NCBI RefSeq assembly: GCF_001723685.1
Contig: NZ_MCBX01000019.1
Location: 1 to 50,998 of the forward strand
Origin: Candidatus Marithrix sp. Canyon 246
GTDB lineage: Bacteria; Pseudomonadota; Gammaproteobacteria; Beggiatoales; Beggiatoaceae
DNA: 50,998 bases
Direction: 5' to 3'
Below are positions 26,722 to 35,323 of this stretch, in pieces. Numbering within the stretch: position 1 is the first letter of the stretch; each line of letters starts with the position of its first letter. A model generated the notes under the pieces. It was not told where the DNA came from. It worked only from the letters and a program-made list of their open reading frames with translations, and ran no database searches. The position numbers were made by a program, and so were the translations under genes.

Positions 26722-27110
26722 AAATTGTGATCGGTATTGGTTGTGATAGGGGAACTGCTTTAACAACCCTAGAAACAGCATTAAATCAGGCTTTGGAAGC
26801 TATTGATTGTCAATATGAGCAGATTCAATGCTTTGCTACAATTGATAACAAGTCTGATGAAGACAGTATCAACAGTCTAGTAAAAAAATTAGATAAAAAG
26901 ATTATTTATTACCCTGCCACTGAATTGGCACGGGTTGAAGTTCCCAATCCATCAGCAGTTGTAATGAAATATGTAGGTACACCTGCGGTATCAGAAGCGG
27001 CTGCTATTTTAGCGGCAAACACAACTATGCAGGATTTGTTAGTAGAAAAGCTGAAATATCTGGGTGAAGATGGAAAAAATGCTACAATTTCTGTTGTAAA
27101 AATAAGGTAA
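26718..27110 (+). CDS. cobE: CobE / CbiG C-terminal domain protein
   Basis: 130 residues. GIGCDRGTALTTLETALNQAL at the start is the CbiG_C/CobE pattern (GIGCRRG-like), and VPNPSAVVMKYVGTPAVSEAAA is the second conserved part. It is usually fused to CbiG and is separate here, overlapping cbiG by 4 nt. Its exact role in the pathway is not settled in the literature. Confidence 0.88.
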   Translation: MKIVIGIGCDRGTALTTLETALNQALEAIDCQYEQIQCFATIDNKSDEDSINSLVKKLDKKIIYYPATELARVEVPNPSAVVMKYVGTPAVSEAAAILAANTTMQDLLVEKLKYLGEDGKNATISVVKIR

Positions 27111-27114
27111 AATA

Positions 27115-28302
27115 ATGAGTAAAGGCAAAATTCTTCTAGTAGGTTTTGGTCCGGGTTCTGCTGAACATATGACCTTCCGCGCCCGTGAAGCTATTGAAGA
27201 ATCCGATGTTGTTATCGGCTATTCAACTTATATCAAACTGGTGAAAGACTTGTTGGTTGGTAAAAAAGTCATCCGCAAAGGTATGACAGAAGAAACTGAT
27301 CGTGCTGTAGAAGCCTATGAACACGCCAAACAAGGATTAACTGTTGCTCTGATTTCTTCTGGTGATATTGGTGTGTATGGCATGGCTGGTCCTAGCTATG
27401 AGGTGCTGTTTCAGGCTGGATGGAAACCGGGTGATGATATTGAAGTAGAAGTAGTTCCGGGCAGCACAGCTTTATCCTCTTGTGCTGCACTGGTAGGTTC
27501 TCCATTGACCCATGATTTCTGTTCAATTTCTTTGTCTGATTTACTCACCCCTTGGCCTACCATTGCGCGTCGTCTAAATGCTGTTGCTGCTGCTGATTTT
27601 GTTATCGCTTTATATAATCCTAAAAGTGGTCGTCGTCGTCAGCAAATAGTTGAAGCTCAGCGCATTTTCCTCAAGTATCGTTCTCCTGATACCCCTGTCG
27701 CCATTGTCAAATCTGCCTATCGTAAAGCAGAAAGAATAGAATTGACGACATTGGAAACTATGGCTGAATATGACATTGGTATGCTGACCACGGTACTAAT
27801 TGGCAATAGTAGCACTTTTATCAAAGAAGGTTTGATGGTGACACCTAGAGGTTATGCCAATAAATATGAGGGCATTACTGGTAATGTTAAAGAAGGCGAA
27901 CAAAGAGGTCGTTCATTATCTTTAGGTTTAGATGGCTGGAAGGCTGGTATTAAACAAGCAGTGGAAGCTGGTGAAGATATTGAAAAGCTTGCCAGTAATT
28001 TTGACCTTTCTATTGAAGAAATATTTCTTGCTTCAAACATTGAGAATGTTTATTCGGATGTTGCTAAGGGATTAGAAAGACTGAAGTTAGTTATTACAGA
28101 ATTTGGATTAATGAAAACTGGACAAATACAAATGCCTATTAATCCACAAGATATTGAAATTTCCCCATCTCAGATTAGCCTGAAAAAAGACTTAATAACT
28201 GCACAGATTGATGTTGACACTATCTCAAACATTTGGTTCCTTGATCAATCTGTTTGGTTATTAAATATTGATGGTAAAGCAATGATGAGTTTTCATAAAT
28301 GA
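27115..28302 (+). CDS. cobJ: Precorrin-3B / cobalt-factor III C17-methyltransferase with C-terminal extension
   Basis: SAM-dependent ring-contraction methyltransferase (CobJ/CbiH). Residues 1-240 form the tetrapyrrole methylase domain: GFGPGSAEHMT at the N-terminus, SSGDIGVYGMAG, VVPGSTALSSCAALVG, and ALYNPKSGRRRQQ. The protein runs to 395 residues, about 150 longer than a minimal CobJ. A helical segment to about 310 (GLDGWKAGIKQAVEAG) is followed by an unrecognised tail ending SFHK. It lies 4 nt after cobE and overlaps cbiA by 4 nt. Confidence 0.92.
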   Translation: MSKGKILLVGFGPGSAEHMTFRAREAIEESDVVIGYSTYIKLVKDLLVGKKVIRKGMTEETDRAVEAYEHAKQGLTVALISSGDIGVYGMAGPSYEVLFQAGWKPGDDIEVEVVPGSTALSSCAALVGSPLTHDFCSISLSDLLTPWPTIARRLNAVAAADFVIALYNPKSGRRRQQIVEAQRIFLKYRSPDTPVAIVKSAYRKAERIELTTLETMAEYDIGMLTTVLIGNSSTFIKEGLMVTPRGYANKYEGITGNVKEGEQRGRSLSLGLDGWKAGIKQAVEAGEDIEKLASNFDLSIEEIFLASNIENVYSDVAKGLERLKLVITEFGLMKTGQIQMPINPQDIEISPSQISLKKDLITAQIDVDTISNIWFLDQSVWLLNIDGKAMMSFHK

Positions 28303-29576
28303 ACTATGCACTGATTGGAGGAACACAATCTGGTTGTGGCAAAACCTCAGTCACACTAGCCTTATTACAATTCCTCAATCAGCGGCAACAATCTGTCCGC
28401 TGTTTCAAAACCGGTCCAGATTTTCTTGACCCTATGTGGCATAAAGCCATTACCCACAAAACCAGCTATAACCTTGATACCAATATGATGGATATTGAGC
28501 AAATTCAATACATTATTGCTAAACAACATCAGGATGAATTTGGCATTATTGAAGGAGTTATGGGATTGTTTGATGGTCGTAGTGGTGTTGGTGGCAAAGG
28601 CTCAGCCGCACATCTGGCAACAGTCTTGGATGTACCCGTGTGGTTAGTGGTAAATGCTAAAGGTATGAGTGGCTCTATTGTACCTTTGGTAAAAGGTTTT
28701 GTGCAGGAAGCAGATAATATGGGCTTTCGGATTAGCGGCATTATTGCTAATCGTTTGGGTAGCGAAAATCATGCTAGAATTATTCGGGAATTACTGGTAG
28801 AATATCAATTACCACCACTGATTGCTTGGATGGAAAAAAATGCACCACTGTTGCCTGAACGTCATTTAGGCTTGCAAATGCCTGAAGAACATGATGTGCC
28901 TGATTTTAGCAAAGTTTTTCATGCCGAACTTGATTTATTCAAATCAAGTTCTGATAACTTAGAAATTAAACCTGACAGGTTTTTAAAACCTGTCAGGTTT
29001 GGCTTAAAAACCATTGCCATTGCTAGAGACTCTGCCTGTTGCTTTATCTATCAAAGCAATCTGGACTGGTTACAGGCTCAAGCAGCTAAAATTAGCTTTT
29101 TTTCTCCAATAGCAGGTGATGCCGTCCCTGACTGTGATGCTATATGGCTACCGGGTGGTTATCCAGAATTACACGCACAAGCATTAAGTAAATCAGCAAC
29201 ATGGGCATCGTTGGCAAAGCATATTGAACAGGGAACTCCCACATTAGCAGAATGTGGCGGCATGATGCTATTGGCAGAAAGCCTCACTGATCATCAAGGC
29301 AGAACTTGGAATATGGCTGGCATTCTGCCAATTGCATGTCGTATGCAAGACAGACTTGCAGCTCTTGGTTATCGTCAAGATGAAAATAGTGGCATTAAAG
29401 GTCATGAATATCACCACTCCAAGCGTGAAGATCATCAAATATTGCCTAAAGCCTATAGCTTAAAACGTGGAGATGAAGGTTTGCTATTTAATAATTGCCG
29501 TGCCTCTTATATTCATTGGAATTTTGAATCTGCCCCTGATGTTGCAGCACAATTATTTTTAAGGAAAACCCCATGA
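28299..29576 (+). CDS. cbiA: Cobyrinate a,c-diamide synthase with in-frame palindrome insertion
   Basis: ATP- and glutamine-dependent amidation of carboxylates a and c of cobyrinate. The 425 residues show P-loop GGTQSGCGKTSVTLALL, KTGPDFLDPMWH, VEGVMGLFDG-like IEGVMGLFDGR, and a C-terminal class I amidotransferase with catalytic Cys319 in AECGGMM. The amidotransferase and synthetase halves are joined by a linker. In this linker, residues 224-234 (KPDRFLKPVRF) are exactly the 33-bp palindrome 28968-29000 read in frame. It overlaps both neighbours by 4 nt. Confidence 0.94.
   Translation: MNYALIGGTQSGCGKTSVTLALLQFLNQRQQSVRCFKTGPDFLDPMWHKAITHKTSYNLDTNMMDIEQIQYIIAKQHQDEFGIIEGVMGLFDGRSGVGGKGSAAHLATVLDVPVWLVVNAKGMSGSIVPLVKGFVQEADNMGFRISGIIANRLGSENHARIIRELLVEYQLPPLIAWMEKNAPLLPERHLGLQMPEEHDVPDFSKVFHAELDLFKSSSDNLEIKPDRFLKPVRFGLKTIAIARDSACCFIYQSNLDWLQAQAAKISFFSPIAGDAVPDCDAIWLPGGYPELHAQALSKSATWASLAKHIEQGTPTLAECGGMMLLAESLTDHQGRTWNMAGILPIACRMQDRLAALGYRQDENSGIKGHEYHHSKREDHQILPKAYSLKRGDEGLLFNNCRASYIHWNFESAPDVAAQLFLRKTP
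28968..29000. repeat. 33-bp palindrome (AAACCTGACAGG family), copy 2, inside cbiA
   Basis: Same 33-bp inverted repeat as at 13316 and 45772. It is placed on a codon boundary of cbiA and adds exactly eleven codons. Confidence 0.92.
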
Positions 29577-30343
29577 CAAGAAAAATATGGTTTGTTGGTG
29601 CTGGTCCGGGTGATCCGGAACTTATTACTGTAAAGGCACGCTCATTAATTGAGAAAGCCGATGCGATACTATTTGCTGGTTCGCTGGTGCCATTGGCTTT
29701 AACCCAATGGAGTAAAGAAGCTTGTGTAATCCTAGATTCCAAAGGAATGGTGCTGGAAGAAATTACCAATTGGTTGATTGAGCAAGCTCAGCCTGATAAA
29801 ACTGTAATTCGCTTACAAACTGGCGATCCTTCTTTATACGGTGCATTAATTGAAATGGTACAACCTATTGATAAAGCAGGTATTGAAGTTGAAGTAGTGC
29901 CGGGAATTTCATCAGCAATGGCTTCGGCTGCTGCTGCGGTTGAGAGTCTGACACTACCTGAAGTAACGCAAACTGTTATTATGACCCGCGTTGCTGGACG
30001 AACTCCTATGCCTGAAGGTGAATCTCTACCAGAGCTGGCTGCACATCATTCAACACTGTGTTTGTTTTTATCAATTACATTGCTGCATAAAGTCTGCAAA
30101 GAGTTGATTGAATGTGGCTGGTTAGAAGATTCACCAGTTGTGGTGGTGCAAAAAGCGAGTTGGGGAGAAGCTGAAAAAATAGTTCGTGGTACATTACGCA
30201 CCATTAAAAAACAATGTCAGGCAGAGAAGATTGCCTCACAAGCGATGATTATCGTTAGCCCTACGCTTGGTGCGCGGCATTGGGATTCTTTGAAAAAATC
30301 TAAACTTTATGATGAGCATTTTAGCCATTCTTTTAGAAGGTAA
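29573..30343 (+). CDS. cobM: Precorrin-4 / cobalt-precorrin-4 C11-methyltransferase
   Basis: SAM-dependent methylation at C11 of the corrin ring (CobM/CbiF). The 256 residues show VGAGPGDPELITVKA, LQTGDPSLYGA, VVPGISSAMASAAA and MTRVAGRTPMPEGE, the last specific for this enzyme. It overlaps cbiA by 4 nt. Its last ~36 nt, with the first part of the following cbiX, were duplicated around an inserted gene (see 30347 and 31303). Confidence 0.95.
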   Translation: MTRKIWFVGAGPGDPELITVKARSLIEKADAILFAGSLVPLALTQWSKEACVILDSKGMVLEEITNWLIEQAQPDKTVIRLQTGDPSLYGALIEMVQPIDKAGIEVEVVPGISSAMASAAAAVESLTLPEVTQTVIMTRVAGRTPMPEGESLPELAAHHSTLCLFLSITLLHKVCKELIECGWLEDSPVVVVQKASWGEAEKIVRGTLRTIKKQCQAEKIASQAMIIVSPTLGARHWDSLKKSKLYDEHFSHSFRR

Positions 30344-30346
30344 AAC

Positions 30347-30475
30347 ATGAAAGATGATTGTATTTAATTGGACACGGTTCATGTGATCCTGAAGGTTGAA
30401 CGGTCTTTATAGAATTTGCTGATGTGGAAATCGAACAAGGTTTGGACAATGCCGCTGCTAAAGCGGCAACTGAGG
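30347..30475 (+). pseudogene. Decayed 5' fragment of cbiX
   Basis: atgaaagatgattgtattta corresponds to the start of intact cbiX at 31343 but has lost bases. ggacacggttcatgtgatcc, gaaatcgaacaaggtttgga and acaatgccgctgctaaag also align, with one small and one larger deletion between them. It follows cobM at exactly the spacing seen for the intact cbiX relative to the duplicated cobM tail. No protein can be made. Confidence 0.88.
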
Positions 30476-30514
30476 GTTTAATGGGTGGATTGTGTTTTGC
30501 CTTGAGCTAAGAAG

Positions 30515-31135
30515 TTATGCCGTTGAAAGTATACCCATCAGTATCGCCAATATATCTTTAGTATCTTGAGGAAATCTAAAAAGATTGATATCTTTGACTA
30601 GGGTTTTGCTTGTTCGCTTCAAGAGTGCAAACCGCCAAACTTCACCAATCGTTATGGCTCCATATAATATTTCCGGTACATCATTTTCTTCATACTTATC
30701 TAAGGCGATCATTTCAGCCGCCAATTGATTAAAACCTCTCTCCAAATCGCCTTTTTTAGCTTCAATGACTATTAATTCTTGTTTGGAACGAATTAAATAA
30801 TCTAGAAAACCATTGAGTTTATCATCAATATCAATGGGATATTCAATATTTAATTTTGCATCAATATCGAGCATGACTTGATGAAGCAATGGTGCAATCA
30901 TAAATTCGCGTTTGGCAATTTCTGAATTAAGCGTGATTTTAGGGAGTAATCGGTAATAAACATTTTTGAGCTTGTCAACGGAGGTAGTTTCAACATTTTG
31001 GCTCAAAGGAAATTGGATTTCTTCAAAATTTAAAGAATAACCCAATTCTGCCAGAATTTCTTCAGTCGGATTACTCATATAGAAATAATCACTAAATGAA
31101 TAGCGTTTATCTTTTTTAAAAATTGATTTGCTCAT
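30515..31135 (-). CDS. PD-(D/E)XK nuclease-like protein of unknown function
   Basis: 206 residues on the strand opposite to the cobalamin operon. The central core KLNGFLDYLIRSKQELIVIEAKKGD has the D-(x)n-E-x-K spacing of restriction-endonuclease-like folds, and the following helix has the Q-containing FNQLAAEMIAL typical of such domains. No partner gene is present. The orientation and the duplicated cobM/cbiX DNA on both sides mark it as an insertion into the operon. Expression of the downstream cob genes would have to read through it or restart. Confidence 0.72.
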   Translation of the reverse strand: MSKSIFKKDKRYSFSDYFYMSNPTEEILAELGYSLNFEEIQFPLSQNVETTSVDKLKNVYYRLLPKITLNSEIAKREFMIAPLLHQVMLDIDAKLNIEYPIDIDDKLNGFLDYLIRSKQELIVIEAKKGDLERGFNQLAAEMIALDKYEENDVPEILYGAITIGEVWRFALLKRTSKTLVKDINLFRFPQDTKDILAILMGILSTA

Positions 31136-31302
31136 AATTTATTTAAAAATATAGGAATATGCCTACTTTTAATTTTAGCATAAACTTTGTAGAAATTCAC
31201 CCTGATATTATGTTATGATACTAGAATCAACCTACGTGCTACTTTTAATAGTGCTATAGAATGCTCGAAAAAATCAAGTAAAATGTCCGGATTACTAGAT
31301 GA

Positions 31303-31342
31303 TTATTATGAGCATTTTAGCCATTCTTTTAGAGAGTAAAAC
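31303..31342 (+). repeat. Second copy of the cobM 3' end before cbiX
   Basis: tatgagcattttagccattc and ttttagagagtaaaac repeat the cobM end at 30309-30346 with few changes. This shows that the cobM-cbiX junction was duplicated on both sides of the nuclease-like gene. Confidence 0.88.
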
Positions 31343-32155
31343 ATGAAAAATGATTGTATTTTATTAATTGGACACGGTTCGCGTGATCCTGAAGGTAATC
31401 CGCAAATTGAACGGTTTGTTGAGCAATGGCGTAACAGCCAACCAGATTGGCAGATTGAATTGTGCTTTATCGAATTTGCAGATGTGGAAATCGAACAAGG
31501 TTTGGACAATGTTGCTGCTAAAGCTAAGCGGGTAATTGTGGTTCCGTTGGTGTTAAATGCGGCTGGTCATGTGCGTGCTGAAATTCCTCATCATATTGAA
31601 CATGCTAAAGCTCGTCATCTGGATACTAGCTTTGTTTATACGCCACCAATTACTGCTGGTGAACCAGTTTTTTCGATTCTGAAAAACAACTTGCAAAAGA
31701 CTGTTGCAGAATTACATTTTCCTGCTCCTAGCAATACTGGTGTAATCGTGCTGGGACGTGGTTCTTCTGACCGCAAAGCTAATGGAGAAATTAGTAAAAT
31801 AGCTCGCTGGTTATTTGAAGAAAGTGAACATGAACTGGTGGATATTGCGTTTACAGGAGTGACAACTCCTCGTCTGGAAACCAGTGTACAACGTCAAGTA
31901 ACTTTGGGCATGAAACAGATTGTTATTTTGCCGCTGTATTTATTCAATGGCACCTTAATCAAACGTATTGAGCAGCAAATTCTACGTTTAAAACAACAAT
32001 ATCCAGAGATCGCATTTGCCAATTCCAGCTATTTTGGCTTTGAAGACGAAATTAAAACGGTGCTGAATGAACGAGTTTATGCGGTATTGAATAATCAGCA
32101 AAGTGGCGAATTTATGGATATTTGTCCTGATGATCATCACCATCACCATCATTGA
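31343..32155 (+). CDS. cbiX: Sirohydrochlorin cobaltochelatase CbiX with C-terminal hexahistidine
   Basis: Inserts Co(II) into sirohydrochlorin, the entry to the anaerobic corrin pathway. The 270-residue two-domain form has catalytic-site histidines His11 (LIGHGSRDPEGN) and His76 (LNAAGHVRAE) in the N-terminal half and VIVLGRGSSD in the second. The C-terminus ends DDHHHHHH (His265-270), then TGA. His-rich tails are known in metal-handling proteins, including CbiX relatives, and may store or deliver cobalt. No iron-sulfur MXCXXC motif is evident. It precedes cobH closely. Confidence 0.93.
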   Translation: MKNDCILLIGHGSRDPEGNPQIERFVEQWRNSQPDWQIELCFIEFADVEIEQGLDNVAAKAKRVIVVPLVLNAAGHVRAEIPHHIEHAKARHLDTSFVYTPPITAGEPVFSILKNNLQKTVAELHFPAPSNTGVIVLGRGSSDRKANGEISKIARWLFEESEHELVDIAFTGVTTPRLETSVQRQVTLGMKQIVILPLYLFNGTLIKRIEQQILRLKQQYPEIAFANSSYFGFEDEIKTVLNERVYAVLNNQQSGEFMDICPDDHHHHHH

Positions 32156-32165
32156 GATCTTGCAA

Positions 32166-32822
32166 TTGAATATTATTACTGAACAATTAACCGAAGCTGG
32201 TCGAAAAATAGAACATAGCTCTTTTGACATTGTTACTAAGGAAGCGGGAGAGCATAATTACAGTGAACAGCAATGGCATCTGGTCCGCCGTATGATTCAT
32301 GCTACTGCTGATTTTGAATTTAATGGTCTTACCGAATTTCACCCCTTGGCGATTGAAGCTGGTATTAAGGCAATTAATAATGGTTGTCCGATAACAGCAG
32401 ATGTTGAAATGATTTGCGTGGGTTTATCTAAACCTCGGTTGCAACATTTTGGAATTACTACTCATCAGTTTATATCTGATGATGATGTGATCACAAAAGC
32501 TAAAGCAGAAAATACTACCCGTGCAGTTCAGGCTATGCGAAAAGCTCATAGTAACAAGTTGCTTGATGGTGGTATTATTGGCGTGGGCAATGCTCCAACT
32601 GCTCTTTTAGAAGTAAAACGCTTGATTGTTGAAGAAGGCATTAAACCCGCAATTGTTATTGGTATGCCAGTAGGTTTTGTTTCTGCAAAAGAGTCCAAGG
32701 ATGAATTGGCATTAATTGAAGATATTCCTTGGATTATTACACGTGGTCGCAAAGGTGGAACAACCTTGGTGGTATCCGCAATACACGCACTACTTGCACT
32801 GGCAAATTCAGATGGTGCCTAA
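32166..32822 (+). CDS. cobH: Precorrin-8X / cobalt-precorrin-8 methylmutase
   Basis: Moves the C11 methyl to C12 to give cobyrinate (CobH/CbiC). RRMIHATADFEF carries the catalytic His, and NGCPITADVEMI and IIGVGNAPTALLEV are conserved. The start is uncertain. TTG at 32166 follows GAG with a 9-nt gap and gives the family-like ITEQLTEAGRKIE. ATG at 32130 or GTG at 32103 would overlap the His-tail codons of cbiX and add a hydrophobic ITIT stretch that the family lacks. It overlaps cbiD by 11 nt. Confidence 0.9.
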   Translation: MNIITEQLTEAGRKIEHSSFDIVTKEAGEHNYSEQQWHLVRRMIHATADFEFNGLTEFHPLAIEAGIKAINNGCPITADVEMICVGLSKPRLQHFGITTHQFISDDDVITKAKAENTTRAVQAMRKAHSNKLLDGGIIGVGNAPTALLEVKRLIVEEGIKPAIVIGMPVGFVSAKESKDELALIEDIPWIITRGRKGGTTLVVSAIHALLALANSDGA

Positions 32823-33936
32823 ACGCAAAAAAAAAGGAAATCGCAAGGGATTTTCTACTGGTGCTAATGCGGCAGCGGCTGCATTAGCAGCAACAGAAGG
32901 TCTGGTAACAGGGAAAATCCCACAATGGGTGGATTGCGTTTTGCCTGAAAACAATGTGGTGAAATTTGAGATTATTGAATCATATATTGATAATAATCAT
33001 GCTTTTGCAATGGTGATCAAAGATGCAGGAGATGATCCAGATGTCACAAACAAGGCACAGATAACCGCTGATGTACGCATATTGCCAAATCAGCCTAAAA
33101 AGCTGGTATTAAAAGGTGGCAAGGGTGTTGGCATTGTCACACAGGAGGGATTGGGCTTAGAAGTGGGTGGTGCAGCTATAAATCCAAAACCCAGAGAATA
33201 TATTGAACAAAATGTGCGACTTGCGGCTGGAGAGTTACTAGATAAAGTAGGTCTGGAAGTGACAATTTCAGTCCCTGAAGGTGAAAAAATCGCCAAACGA
33301 ACGCTAAATAGTCGGCTTGGTATTTTGAATGGCATTTCGATTCTTGGCACTACTGGAATTGTTCACCCTTGGTCAACAGCAGCTTTTCGTGCTAGCGTAA
33401 TACAAGGTATAGAAGTTACCGCACGACAAGGACATGATACGGTGGTATTAACCACTGGCGGGCGTACTGAAAAATTTGTCATGCGTGAACTACCAGAATT
33501 GCCACAAGGCTGTTTTGTGCAAATGGGAGATTTTTTACGTTATGCGCTAGACACTGTTGTCAAACAAAAAATTAAGAATGTGATTATTGGTGGCATGGTT
33601 GGAAAGCTTACCAAAATTGCTCAGGGTGAAACCATTACCCATGCTGGACGCAATCCAGTTAATATGGAATTAGTAGCCAGTCTTGCTAAACAAGCAGGAG
33701 CGCCACAGGATATTGTTGAAGCAATTAAACAGGCTCAAACAGCTCGTTTTGCCAGTGAACAAATGCAACAATTAGGTATTACTGATGAATTTTATAAGGC
33801 ACTCGCAGCAAAAGTTATTAGTACCCTAATGGGGCGATACCCTGAGCAGTTTAATTTAACAATCCTAATTTGTGATTTTGAAGGTAATAAAATTAATGAA
33901 ACCTATAGTAAAATGTCAGATTATCGGCATTCTTGA
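32812..33936 (+). CDS. cbiD: Cobalt-precorrin-5B C1-methyltransferase
   Basis: Methylates C1 in the anaerobic pathway, and its presence distinguishes this route from the aerobic one. Start ATG 32812 gives 374 residues beginning with a basic stretch, then KGFSTGANAAAAALAA, the CbiD N-terminal signature. KGGKGVGIVTQEGLG, NPKPREYI and LGILNGISILGTTGIVHPWS follow. It overlaps cobH by 11 nt and cobL by about 41 nt. Confidence 0.95.
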   Translation: MVPKRKKKGNRKGFSTGANAAAAALAATEGLVTGKIPQWVDCVLPENNVVKFEIIESYIDNNHAFAMVIKDAGDDPDVTNKAQITADVRILPNQPKKLVLKGGKGVGIVTQEGLGLEVGGAAINPKPREYIEQNVRLAAGELLDKVGLEVTISVPEGEKIAKRTLNSRLGILNGISILGTTGIVHPWSTAAFRASVIQGIEVTARQGHDTVVLTTGGRTEKFVMRELPELPQGCFVQMGDFLRYALDTVVKQKIKNVIIGGMVGKLTKIAQGETITHAGRNPVNMELVASLAKQAGAPQDIVEAIKQAQTARFASEQMQQLGITDEFYKALAAKVISTLMGRYPEQFNLTILICDFEGNKINETYSKMSDYRHS

Positions 33937-35152
33937 AGATGGACCGCAAAGCCTTAGCCAGCAGGCTATTGATTACCTGAAAACGGCTGATTTGCTTATT
34001 GGTAGTCCGCGTTTTATCGATGCTGTTCAAGGTTTGCTAAAAGATGAGGTAAAAAAACAGGACTTTACTGGCAAGATAATGCAAGTCCCGAATTGGGTGC
34101 AAACTGCTCTTGAGCAAAATAAACAAGTTGTGGTTCTGGCAACTGGTGATCCGCTTTGTCATGGTATTGGCTCTTTTATCGTGAAAAAACTTGGTATAGA
34201 AAATTGTAATGTACTGCCTAATATTACCATGTTTCAGGTAGCTTTTTCTCGTTTGGGGCTGGCATGGCAAGCTGTGAAAATCAGTTCTATTCATAGCAAT
34301 TTTGAGCATGGTATGCGTGATCTGCTTTCCGACTGTAGGACTAATGATATGATAGCTTGCTATACCAGCCCTCAGAATTCACCTGTACGTATTGCTAAGA
34401 TGTTAAGCTGTGAGAACATGCAGGATCAATTCGAGATGTTGATTGCATCCCGTTTGACAACAGATGATGAACAATTAACAGGATGGTTAGCCATAGATGA
34501 GGTTATAACACAGCCTAATCCTAATTTGGTAATTTTAAAACGAATAAAACCAATTCAAAACAATACATTATTTGGCCTTGAAGATGCTGAATACATGCAA
34601 CGCAAGCCTAATAAAGGTCTGATAACCAAACAAGAAGTACGTGCAGTTTCACTTGCTAAATTGCAGCTTAGACATAATAGTATAGTCTGGGATATTGGAG
34701 CTGGCTCTGGTTCAATCGGTTTAGAAGCTGCCCATCTTTGCCCAAAGGGACGTGTTTATGCGATTGAAAAAAATACTGCTGATTTTGAAATAATTCTGCA
34801 AAATCTAGCGAAATCATCATTAAGCAATTACCACGTTGAGCAAGGCAAAGCCCCTGATGGATTAGATGCTTGGGAGAATGCTGATGCTATTTTTATTGGT
34901 GGCTCAGGAGGTAATCTGGCTGACTTAATTGAGTTATGTTTATCACGACTCAATATTGGTGGAACGCTGGTGATGAATTTTGTGACGATTGAAAACCTAA
35001 ATGTTGCTATTGAAACTTTAAAACAGTTAAAAAATGTTCAGTGGCACTTTATCCAAATGCAAATTTCACGCAGTAAACCAATACTGAATATGCAACGTTT
35101 AGAAGCAGAAAACCCAGTATTTATTATTAGCGCGAGTATGACCTTAGTTTGA
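33896..35152 (+). CDS. cobL: Precorrin-6Y C5,15-methyltransferase (CbiE-CbiT fusion)
   Basis: Bifunctional enzyme that methylates C5 and C15 and decarboxylates the C12 acetate. Start ATG 33896 gives 418 residues. The N-terminal CbiE part has IGILEDGP and LATGDPLCHGIG. The C-terminal CbiT part has the class I methyltransferase motif VWDIGAGSGSIGLEAA and AIFIGGSGG. The longer frame from 33872 lacks family support. It overlaps cbiD and is followed by a palindromic repeat. Confidence 0.95.
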   Translation: MKPIVKCQIIGILEDGPQSLSQQAIDYLKTADLLIGSPRFIDAVQGLLKDEVKKQDFTGKIMQVPNWVQTALEQNKQVVVLATGDPLCHGIGSFIVKKLGIENCNVLPNITMFQVAFSRLGLAWQAVKISSIHSNFEHGMRDLLSDCRTNDMIACYTSPQNSPVRIAKMLSCENMQDQFEMLIASRLTTDDEQLTGWLAIDEVITQPNPNLVILKRIKPIQNNTLFGLEDAEYMQRKPNKGLITKQEVRAVSLAKLQLRHNSIVWDIGAGSGSIGLEAAHLCPKGRVYAIEKNTADFEIILQNLAKSSLSNYHVEQGKAPDGLDAWENADAIFIGGSGGNLADLIELCLSRLNIGGTLVMNFVTIENLNVAIETLKQLKNVQWHFIQMQISRSKPILNMQRLEAENPVFIISASMTLV

Positions 35153-35167
35153 TGTCACAATCTTTCA

Positions 35168-35266
35168 TGTAGGGTGGGTAGAGCGAAAGCGAAACCCACC
35201 AAGATGGCTAAAATGGTGGGTTTCGCTTCGCTGACTTCGTATCGCTTTCGCTCTACCCACCCTACA
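35168..35266. repeat. GC-rich palindromic element (TGTAGGGTGGG family), copy 2
   Basis: TGTAGGGTGGGTAGAGCG at the left and its complement at the right (CGCTCTACCCACCCTACA), with additional inner tttcgcttcgctgac sequence, making this copy longer than the others. It separates cobL from cobI and is open in frame with cobI, encoding a would-be leader starting MGRAKAKPT. Confidence 0.9.
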
Positions 35267-35323
35267 AATATTATTTTACATAAAATTGAGGTCACACTCA
35301 TTAGCGTATCAAGGACAATAATA

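Noticed and set aside
32130-32160. Hexahistidine codons followed by AGATCT look like an expression-vector tag
   Set aside because: The sequence continues without a break into a complete cobH gene and the rest of the cobalamin operon, so vector contamination is not supported.
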